Source: Verrucomicrobiota bacterium
Lineage (GTDB): Bacteria; Verrucomicrobiota; Kiritimatiellia; CAIQIC01; Lenti-01
Direction of reading: 5' to 3'
DNA: 11,549 nt
Assembly (NCBI GenBank): GCA_022709625.1
Contig: JAKLIL010000027.1
Coordinates: 1-11,549 of the forward strand
The translations under genes and the position numbers were made by a program. Under the pieces are notes generated by a model. It was not told the DNA's origin. It made no database searches and saw only the letters and a list, made by a program, of their open reading frames with translations. Position 1 is the first letter of the stretch, and each line of letters opens with the position of its first letter. This document shows positions 1 to 6,326 of the stretch, in pieces.

Positions 1-793
1 CGACGGCGACGGCCTGTTCGCCGACTTCCTGGCCGTTGACCACGGCGGAAATGGATACCACCGCCGTTTCCAGGTTTTCCGGAACATGGTCGTCCAGCAC
101 GGACAACGTCGCCGATTGGCTGGCCTGCCCGGCCGGAATCAGCAGGTTGAGCGCGGAAATGGAATAGTCCTCGTCGACCGTCGCCGTGCCGGCGAGATCG
201 AGAACGACGCCGACCGGTTGATAGTAAGGCGCCGAGAGGGACGCCGTGATGGTCGCCGCGCCGGCGGGTTCGGCCAGCGGCGCACCGGCCACGGAAAGCG
301 TCACGCCGGGGCTGTAGTAATGCAGGGCCTCCACGCGGAAAAAGCCCCCGCTCCACGGCCCTGCGCCGTCCCAGACGTTGGTGGGCGGCGTGCGGGGCGA
401 GAACCCGATGATCGGCCAATCGTCGGGGTCCATCAGGAGATTGGTCGTGAAGCGCAGACGGTACGGATCCGGCGAACCGCTGTCGCTGCTGGGCCAGCGC
501 AGGTGCCAATTGGTCGCCGCGTCCACGGCCAGGGCCGAAATCGCGAATTCGCCTTCGGCATTGGTGGGATTGCCGCCGGCGACGTATTCCTCCCAGGTAA
601 GGCGCCCGTCCCAATCGTCGTCGTGCACATCGGTGGCGAGTTCGTGCTGCTGCAGCCACGCATACGGCGTGCCGTGCGGAGTGTAGGGATAGCCGTCGGC
701 GCACAGGTGTTCCGGTCGGCCCGCCGCCAACAGCAACGCGATTCCCCCGATTTGCGCCGCCCAGGCCCGGCATGATGAAACGTTTCTTTTCAC
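1..793 (-). CDS. Secreted Calx-beta domain protein, partial (3' end off the left edge)
   Basis: An open frame runs from a GTG at 793 to the window edge (264 codons, no stop). The start is chosen because GGGAGGT lies just upstream and no in-frame ATG fits. Residues 1-32 look like a signal peptide: KR near the start, then a hydrophobic GGIALLLAA stretch. Residues 55-77 (DVHDDDWDGRLTWEEYVAGG) resemble the Asp-rich calcium loops common in secreted proteins of Verrucomicrobia and Planctomycetes. Residues 85-163 form a Trp-rich beta-type segment ending FFRVEAL. Residues 165-252 look like a Calx-beta repeat, with TVDEDYSIS, LLIPAGQ and VLDDHVPENLETAVVSIS, a fold that binds calcium in exported proteins. 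Probably an exported or surface-attached protein of unknown substrate; the missing C-terminus may carry more repeats or an anchor. Confident that it is a gene, fairly confident of Calx-beta, no specific function claimed. Confidence 0.8.
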   Translation of the reverse strand, partial: MKRNVSSCRAWAAQIGGIALLLAAGRPEHLCADGYPYTPHGTPYAWLQQHELATDVHDDDWDGRLTWEEYVAGGNPTNAEGEFAISALAVDAATNWHLRWPSSDSGSPDPYRLRFTTNLLMDPDDWPIIGFSPRTPPTNVWDGAGPWSGGFFRVEALHYYSPGVTLSVAGAPLAEPAGAATITASLSAPYYQPVGVVLDLAGTATVDEDYSISALNLLIPAGQASQSATLSVLDDHVPENLETAVVSISAVVNGQEVGEQAVAV

Positions 794-859
794 GATGACC
801 TCCCGTATGGCTGGCGTTTGGGCGTCGTTGTCCCGCGGGCTTGCATTCTCCCACTGGAT

Positions 860-888
860 ATTTTGGGCAGGCCGCCGACGGGAGGCAA
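860..888 (-). promoter_or_regulatory. Possible sigma70-type promoter of the Calx-beta gene
   Basis: On the minus strand TTGCCT (883-888) and CAAAAT (860-865) are separated by exactly 17 bases, each matching four of six consensus positions. They lie about 70-95 bases upstream of the GTG at 793. A perfect 12-bp tandem repeat sits directly upstream of the -35 candidate. Such matches also arise by chance, so this is a weak call. Confidence 0.25.
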
Positions 889-893
889 GTCCG

Positions 894-918
894 TTTCGCA
901 TGTTTTTTCGCATGTTTT
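894..918. repeat. Perfect 12-bp tandem repeat (two copies)
   Basis: TTTCGCATGTTT occurs twice in immediate succession (894-905 and 906-917) and is followed by a further T. It stands out as AT-rich in a GC-rich setting. It lies 6 bases upstream of the candidate -35 box of the Calx-beta gene, where an activator or repressor site would be expected. The role is unknown. Confidence 0.6.
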
Positions 919-1062
919 GCGCAGACGGCGCGAGGGTAGTGTCCAGAATATTTCGCACTTTAGTTTGAGGACGGTTCTCGGCTGAGGCATGGCTTGCTGT
1001 CTTCTGCCTTCCCTGGGGGGGGGGCCCGGGGAAAATTCGCAATAGCTCCGCTGGCAGCGTTA

Positions 1063-1801
1063 ATGACGAGCGATATGAGCCTACAATCGCTGGAAACCTA
1101 CCGCCGGAGATACGCCCGGGCGGGACGGGCTTGGAAGAGGCGCTTGCTGGACGAGGCGTGGGCCATGGAAGGCTGGACGCGCAAGCACGCCATCACGGTG
1201 CTGCGGCGGAAGGTCCGGCACCGACATCGCCAGCGGCTGGGCCTTGCTGGCGCCCACATGGGGACGCGGCCAGCACGGCGTTTTGGAGGCCTTCCGGGCG
1301 ATGGATGCCCGCCGGCCGTTCCGGCTGAGGGGCATCGACACCGACAACGGCCACGGGTTCATCAACCACCATCTGCTGGCCTATGTCCGTCAATTGCCCG
1401 AACCGATCGAGTTCCCCCGCTCCCGCGCCCGCCAGAAGAACGACAACGCCCACGTCGAACAGAAAAACGCCACCCACGTCCGGGAACAGGTCGGTTGCGA
1501 ACGCTTCGACCATCCCGCCTTGGCCGAACCCCTGCGGCGCTTCTACGAGGCCTACGAACTGTTCCGCAATCTCTTCATCCCCGGCTTCAAACTGCTGCGC
1601 AAGGCGCGCGTTGGCGCCAAAGTCCGCAAGATCTACGGCGACCGCACGACGCCCTGCGAACGCTTGCTGCATCATCCGGAGATCTCTCCGGACCTGGTCC
1701 GAGCCTTGCGCGAACTGAGAGACCGCCACGACCCGATCGATCTGGCCCTGGAGGTCCGGCGTCGAAAGGATGCCTCCTTCCAAGAGGTCCGGAAACGGGG
1801 G
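1063..1801 (+). pseudogene. Decayed rve/DDE-type transposase with internal deletion and frame change
   Basis: Two fragments of one transposase lie in different frames. From ATG 1063 (or 1075) frame 1 encodes an N-terminal helix-turn-helix-like piece with RRRYARAGRAWKRRLLDEA and WTRKHAITVLRRK. At about 1205-1219 coding jumps to frame 2, which reads TDIASGW, LRGIDTDNGHGFINHH, RQKNDNAHVEQKN and then C-terminal helices to about 1801. Family members with the GIDxDNG and KNDNxHVEQKN motifs are integrase-core (IS481/ISNCY-like) transposases and normally have well over 100 residues between these parts, including the first catalytic Asp. That stretch is absent here, while the second Asp (codon 1343-1345) and the Glu (1457-1459) remain. 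It should be inactive. Frame 2 stays open past 1801, but I see no convincing family sequence there. No clear terminal inverted repeats were found. Confidence 0.8.
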
Positions 1802-2080
1802 GCGGGTGCTCGCCACGACCGGCTCCGACGAGCTCAACATGGCCCATTCTCGCCGCCCGTGCGGACACCCGCCCCCCTCGACAGCCACCCCCGTTTGGAC
1901 TACCATACGAAGCAACCCGAAAACAGGCCAACGGCTCTCCCGCTCACCGATCCTTCGGTGTCATGGTCTTTTGAGGCAACATGGCGGGCGCGAAACGGTT
2001 CCGCACCGCGGGGAACCATCGTGCGCGGCCGGGCGCAATCCGCTACGCATAAGAGGCTTGGCTCGGAATCCGCTCCGGCG

Positions 2081-2118
2081 CGCCGCCGGTTTCCACGGCG
2101 TGGAAAATCCGCCGCCGG
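2081..2118. repeat. Singleton palindromic element flanked by 9-bp direct repeats
   Basis: TTTCCACGGCGTGGAAA (2090-2106) is a perfect palindrome around one central base. It is flanked by identical 9-mers CGCCGCCGG at 2081-2089 and 2110-2118. It belongs to the same sequence family as the four palindromes at 9045-9156. It lies 14 bases beyond the stop codon of the VWA gene, so it could also form a 7-bp hairpin at the 3' end of the rho operon transcript, but no T-run follows on the minus strand. The rest of the 1802-2120 interval holds nothing else I can identify. Confidence 0.6.
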
Positions 2119-2120
2119 CG

Positions 2121-3887
2121 TTACAGGGGGAAATCGGCGCCGTAGGGCAACGGCACGTTGTGGCGCCGGGAAAGGTCGCGGATTTCCTGAATCGTCTCGG
2201 CGCGGCGGGTTTCGAGGTGGTCGTTGATCAGCATGTAGATCTTTTGGGCCACCCATTCGCGGCGGATGCCTTCGCCGCCGCTTTCGGCTTCGGACAAGTC
2301 GAGCGCAAACACCATGTCGCGCTTTTGCGCGCCGGATTCGCCGACGATCTGCAGCACGGCGGATTTTTGGCCGGCGGGGCACCGGCCCACCAGGCGCAAC
2401 GGCCGGTCGAGATACAGGTGCGTCAGCGTGGCGGGATACACTTCCGCCGCGGAATCGCCGGAAAAGCGGTAGTCGAGATTGGCCAGCACGGGCCGCGCCA
2501 ATTCGCGGGCGGCGCGCTTCACGGCGTCGGGAATCTGTTCGCGCAGGGGCATGAGCCACGAACCGCCGCGGTTGTTGTGGCCGAGCAGATCGAGCAGGAA
2601 GGCGTTGACGCGGTCTCCCGCGCCCACCGTGAAGACCGAGACCCGCCCCGCGTTGGCCTTGCTGAAGCGCGCGATGATCTCGGAACTGTCCACCGTGCCC
2701 ATCGTGGGCCGGCCATCGGTCATCAGCACGACGACCAGCGGCCGGCCGGGGTGGCGCGGAAGCTGCAACACCCGCTGCAAAGGCGCGAACAGGTCGGTCT
2801 GGCCCCGGGCGCGCATGTCGGCGGTGAACTGCACGGCGGCGGCCAAGGATTCGGTCGCGACCGGCTGCCAATCCGCAAAACAAAGCTCGGGGGCGTCGCT
2901 GTAGCGCATCAGATTGAGGCGGTCGACCGTCGTCAGCGTGCGCAGGTATTCGACGATGCCTTCCTTGAAGAAGTCGAGCTTGCTGCGGGTCATGCTTTCG
3001 GAACAATCCTGGACCAGCAGGACGTCTTTCGGCAGCACCGGCAGCGCGGCGGAGCCGGCGCGGGAAATCGCCAGTTCGAAGTAGAGCGCGTTTTCCGCGC
3101 TGGCCAAATAGGTCGACACGGAAACCGCCAGCAGCTGCTCGATGGGCTTGAGATCGGTCACGTCGGCGGTCTGCTCGTCGAGCATCCGCCCCTGCTCGCG
3201 AAGGCGCTCCGCTTCGGTCGGCGCGGCTTGCGTCGCGGCTTCGAGCATCGCCGCCGGCGCGGGCGCCGCGCCGGCCAGCACCGACAACGGCTGGATCGAA
3301 GCGTCCGCGCGGCCGGCGAAGGCCGCCGCCGCCGCGGCGGCCGCGGCGATGGCGTCGGCATCGGCCGGCAAGACGACGTCGGGCGCCCCCGCCACGCGCG
3401 GCACGGCCGGAACGATCCGCCGGGGCAACGCTTCCAGTTCCGCGGCGGCGATCCGGTTCTCGATTTGGAGGACGTCCTGGCGGAGATCCGCCGCGGCGAA
3501 ATCCGGCGCGGGGCCGGGCGGCGGCGGGCCGGCCTCGGCGGGCGGCGGCGGCGCATACTCCTGCGCCTCCGCGCCGGCGCGGAGATCTTCCAGCAGGCTT
3601 TGCTGCAAAGGCTCCACGGCGGCGAAGGATGCTGGATTTTCCGGGCGGAATTTGTCCGGCTGGACGTAGCGGGGCAAGTCGGGCTGGCTCCGCACCTCCC
3701 CCAGCACCAGCGGCCGGGGCGGGCGCACCGTCCGGACCGGCCGGCCCGCCGGGAGGGCGGGGAATTCCAGCAGCAACAGCGCGTGCAGCGCCAGCGAGAC
3801 CGCCAAAGCAGCGGCGAAGAGTCCCGCCCGCCGCCAAGGCTGGCGGGCCTCGCGACCGATGGGCACGTGGAGGCCGAGCGACGCCAT
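2121..3887 (-). CDS. VWA-domain membrane protein with a TonB-like N-terminus
   Basis: 588 residues. Residues 21-41 form one transmembrane helix (FAAALAVSLALHALLLL) placed like the N-terminal anchor of TonB-type proteins. It is followed by a Pro/Ala-rich linker (about 45-130) and an alanine-rich region that includes a run of nine alanines at 181-189. Residues 287-465 form a von Willebrand factor A domain with an apparently complete metal-ion-dependent adhesion site: D294-x-S296-x-S298, T364 and D391 (LMTDGRPT). The C-terminal part (470-588) resembles the region that follows VWA in bacterial inter-alpha-trypsin-inhibitor-like proteins. It is probably an inner-membrane protein with a large periplasmic metal-dependent binding domain; the ligand is unknown. 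The ATG at 3887 has GAGG a few bases upstream and lies 7 bases after the rho stop, so it is the last gene of the operon. Domain call confident, function not known. Confidence 0.88.
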   Translation of the reverse strand: MASLGLHVPIGREARQPWRRAGLFAAALAVSLALHALLLLEFPALPAGRPVRTVRPPRPLVLGEVRSQPDLPRYVQPDKFRPENPASFAAVEPLQQSLLEDLRAGAEAQEYAPPPPAEAGPPPPGPAPDFAAADLRQDVLQIENRIAAAELEALPRRIVPAVPRVAGAPDVVLPADADAIAAAAAAAAAFAGRADASIQPLSVLAGAAPAPAAMLEAATQAAPTEAERLREQGRMLDEQTADVTDLKPIEQLLAVSVSTYLASAENALYFELAISRAGSAALPVLPKDVLLVQDCSESMTRSKLDFFKEGIVEYLRTLTTVDRLNLMRYSDAPELCFADWQPVATESLAAAVQFTADMRARGQTDLFAPLQRVLQLPRHPGRPLVVVLMTDGRPTMGTVDSSEIIARFSKANAGRVSVFTVGAGDRVNAFLLDLLGHNNRGGSWLMPLREQIPDAVKRAARELARPVLANLDYRFSGDSAAEVYPATLTHLYLDRPLRLVGRCPAGQKSAVLQIVGESGAQKRDMVFALDLSEAESGGEGIRREWVAQKIYMLINDHLETRRAETIQEIRDLSRRHNVPLPYGADFPL

Positions 3888-3894
3888 GGGCCTC

Positions 3895-5712
3895 TTAGCC
3901 CTGCAGGGTCATCAGAAATTCGAGGTTCGTCTTGGTCTTCTTCAGGCGGCCGATCAGCAATTCCATCGCTTCCACGGCCGGCACGCCGTTGAGAGCCTTG
4001 CGCAGGACCCAGACGCGGCTGAGTTCGTCCGGATGCATCAGCAGCTCCTCCTTGCGGGTGCCGGACTTCTCGATGTTGATGGCCGGGAAGATGCGCTTGT
4101 CCACGAGGAAGCGGTCGAGGCAGATCTCCATGTTGCCCGTGCCCTTGAATTCCTCGAAGATGACTTCGTCCATGCGGCTGCCGGTATCCACCAGCGCGGT
4201 CGCGATGATGGTCAGGCTGCCGCCGCCCTCGATGTTGCGGGCCGCGCCGAAGAAGCGCTTGGGCTTGTGGAGCGCGTTGGCGTCCACGCCGCCCGACAGG
4301 ATCTTGCCGCTGTGCGGCTGGAGCGTGTTGTAGGCCCGCGCCAGGCGCGTGATCGAGTCGAGCAGGATCACCACGTGCTTACCGGCTTCGACCTGGCGCT
4401 TGGCCATTTCGATGACGATCTCGGCGATCTGCACGTGGCGCTCCGGCGGCTCGTCGAAAGTGGAACTGATGACTTCCGCCTGGGTGTTGCGCTCCATGTC
4501 CGTGACTTCCTCGGGGCGCTCGTCGATCAGCAGGATGATCAGCTTCACCTCCGGATTGTTTTCGGAAACGCTGTTGGCCATCATCTGCATCAGGACGGTC
4601 TTGCCGGTGCGCGGCGGGGCCACGATCAGGCCGCGTTGGCCCTTGCCGAGGGGCGTCAGCAGGTCCATGACGCGCATGTTCACGTTGTTCTTGCTCTTGG
4701 TCTCCAGCACCAGCCGTTCGTTGGGAAACAGCGGCGTGAGGTTCTCGAACGGGATCTTCCCGCGTTGGCCTTCCGGCGGCCCGTCGTTGATGCTGTTGAC
4801 CTTCAGCAGCGCGAAGAAGCGCTCCTTGTCCTTGGGCGAGCGGATTTCGCCGTCCACGATGTCGCCCGTGCGCAGCGCGAAGCGGCGGACCTGCGACGGC
4901 GAAACGTAGATGTCGTCGGGACACGGCAGGTAGTTGTTATTCGGCGAGCGCAGGAACCCGAAGTTGTCGGGGAGGATTTCCAGGATGCCGCGGACGAACA
5001 TGGTGCCGTTGCAGCGGGCGTTGGCCTTGAGGATCTCGAAGATCAGCTCGTGCTTCTTGAGGGCGCCGAGATCGACGAGCTGGTAGCTGTCGGCCAGTTC
5101 CTTGAGCTGGGGCACGGTCAGTTGCTGCAGTTCGTTGAGTTTCAACACGCGGGCCATCTTGGCGCGTTCGGCGGCGGCGGCTTCGGCGGCGGCGCGCTGC
5201 GCGGCGATCTGGGCGGCGCGGGCGGCTTCTTCCTCGGGCGTCAGCGGCACGCGCGGCCGGTTGTCGTGGTAGGGCTGGCCGCCGTGGCGCCGGTTCCGGT
5301 CGAAATAGCGGTCGTGGCGTCCCCCGCCCTGCTGCTGGGGATACGGCGGGCGGTAATGCGGCTGGTAGGGCTGGTTGCCGGACCCCGGCGGGGGCGGCGC
5401 CACAGGCGGCGCGGGCGGCGGCGGTTCGGCGGCGCGCTCCTCGACCATCGGCGGCGGCGCGGGCGGCGCGGGCGGAATCTGCTCGTTACCCCGTTCCGGC
5501 GCTTCGGCCGATTCTTCGGCGCCAGCCGACGCACCCGTGCCCGGGCGGTATTCCTCGCCGTCGGAAATGGTGGTGTCCAGCAGGGAGGACGGCAGCGGCA
5601 TGCTCGTGCGCGCCGGCTCCTCTTCCTGCGGATTCTTCCGGGGCCGGCCGCGGCGACCGCCTCCGGGGGAGGGTTTGCGGGGTTGACGGGGATTCCGGGG
5701 GTTGGGGCTCAT
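3895..5712 (-). CDS. rho: Transcription termination factor Rho
   Basis: 605 residues, against about 420 in E. coli Rho. Rho is a hexameric RNA-dependent ATPase that loads on untranslated RNA and ends transcription. Residues 1-186 form a low-complexity extension: basic at the start with an AT-hook-like RRGRPRKNP (20-28), then acidic, then proline-rich (80-110), then Arg/Gly/Tyr/Gln-rich, ending in an alanine-rich helix. Residues 187-230 are the Rho_N domain (LKLNELQQLTVPQLKELA). Residues 235-310 are the RNA-binding cold-shock-like domain (LPDNFGFLRSP). Residues 330-605 are the ATPase core with Walker A APPRTGKT (365-372), LLIDERPEEVTDM (394-406) and Walker B VVILLD (447-452). All core motifs look intact. 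The gene overlaps nothing, starts 4 bases after the coaE stop, and is followed after 7 bases by the VWA gene. Confidence 0.98.
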   Translation of the reverse strand: MSPNPRNPRQPRKPSPGGGRRGRPRKNPQEEEPARTSMPLPSSLLDTTISDGEEYRPGTGASAGAEESAEAPERGNEQIPPAPPAPPPMVEERAAEPPPPAPPVAPPPPGSGNQPYQPHYRPPYPQQQGGGRHDRYFDRNRRHGGQPYHDNRPRVPLTPEEEAARAAQIAAQRAAAEAAAAERAKMARVLKLNELQQLTVPQLKELADSYQLVDLGALKKHELIFEILKANARCNGTMFVRGILEILPDNFGFLRSPNNNYLPCPDDIYVSPSQVRRFALRTGDIVDGEIRSPKDKERFFALLKVNSINDGPPEGQRGKIPFENLTPLFPNERLVLETKSKNNVNMRVMDLLTPLGKGQRGLIVAPPRTGKTVLMQMMANSVSENNPEVKLIILLIDERPEEVTDMERNTQAEVISSTFDEPPERHVQIAEIVIEMAKRQVEAGKHVVILLDSITRLARAYNTLQPHSGKILSGGVDANALHKPKRFFGAARNIEGGGSLTIIATALVDTGSRMDEVIFEEFKGTGNMEICLDRFLVDKRIFPAINIEKSGTRKEELLMHPDELSRVWVLRKALNGVPAVEAMELLIGRLKKTKTNLEFLMTLQG

Positions 5713-5727
5713 GGGTTTATTCTCCTT
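5713..5727 (-). promoter_or_regulatory. Shine-Dalgarno sequence of rho inside the end of coaE
   Basis: AAGGAG (5722-5727, minus strand) lies 9 bases before the rho ATG at 5712, within the last codons of coaE. It supports the ATG start of rho and suggests translational coupling with coaE. Confidence 0.65.
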
Positions 5728-6322
5728 CCTCGATTAATTCTTTCCAGACGGCCCGGCTTTGCGCTTCCAGCTCGGCCAGACTGCCGTTGTTTTCGATCAC
5801 GCGGTCGGCGCGCGCGGCTTTTTCGCTCACCGGCCATTGGCTGGCGAGCCGCGCCCGCGCCTGTTCGGCGGTCAGGCCGCGGCGTTCCAGCCGGTCCAGG
5901 ATCGTCGGCTCGGCGGACGCCACGCACACGACGGCATCCCATTCCTTTTCCGTTCCGGTCTCGAACAGCAGCGGAATCACGGCCACGCCGACGAGGCCCT
6001 CGCGGCGGATGCCCTCGGCCCACTGCCGCATGCGGCGGATGACCGGCGGATGCAGCAAGTCGTTCAGGCGCTGCCGGGCGGCGGCATCGGCAAACACGAT
6101 GTCGGCCAGCCGCGCGCGGTTGATGCCGCCGTCGGGCGTCCAGATGCGGGGGCCGAACGCCTGTTGGACCGCGTCCACGCAGACGCCGCCCGGCGCGATC
6201 AGCCGATGCGCGATTTCGTCGGCGTCGAGCATTTCGGCGCCCCAGCGCCGCCAAAAGCCCGCCACCTTGCTTTTGCCGCAGGCGATGCCGCCCGTCAGGG
6301 CCATGCAAAATCCTTTTTTCAT
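5717..6322 (-). CDS. coaE: Dephospho-CoA kinase
   Basis: 201 residues, the usual length for the family. The enzyme phosphorylates the ribose 3'-hydroxyl of dephospho-CoA with ATP, the last step of coenzyme A synthesis in the cytoplasm. The P-loop GGIACGKS is at 11-18, followed by LDADEIAHRL (32-41), the conserved HP pair at 91-92, IPLLFE (116-121) and the C-terminal RADRVIENNG (171-180). The frame is open further upstream, but ATG 6322 (MKKGF) gives the normal N-terminus and lies 4 bases after the stop of the upstream gene; a longer start would overlap that gene by about 150 bases. It sits directly before rho, an adjacency also seen in Chlamydia. Confidence 0.96.
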   Translation of the reverse strand: MKKGFCMALTGGIACGKSKVAGFWRRWGAEMLDADEIAHRLIAPGGVCVDAVQQAFGPRIWTPDGGINRARLADIVFADAAARQRLNDLLHPPVIRRMRQWAEGIRREGLVGVAVIPLLFETGTEKEWDAVVCVASAEPTILDRLERRGLTAEQARARLASQWPVSEKAARADRVIENNGSLAELEAQSRAVWKELIEEGE

Positions 6323-6326
6323 CCGT

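Noticed and set aside
86..775. Plus-strand frame opposite the Calx-beta gene
   Set aside because: The minus strand gives a coherent signal peptide, Asp-rich loop and Calx-beta domain with a Shine-Dalgarno sequence. The plus-strand frame is Arg/Gly-rich with no motif.
936..1980. Terminal inverted repeats of the transposon
   Set aside because: GTGTCC near 940 looks like an IS end, and TTTGAGG-type words recur near 962 and 1970, but they are direct and imperfect. No matching inverted end was found.
3317..3352. GCC/GCG-rich run as a microsatellite
   Set aside because: It codes for the alanine run of the VWA protein linker in frame and uses mixed codons, so protein composition explains it.
1770..3992. 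Very long plus-strand open frames, also at 3859-6042 and 5787-7985
   Set aside because: They lie opposite well-supported minus-strand genes (VWA, rho, coaE, STT3-like), have His/Arg/Gly-rich low-complexity translations and no family motif. High G+C makes stop codons rare in the opposite frames.
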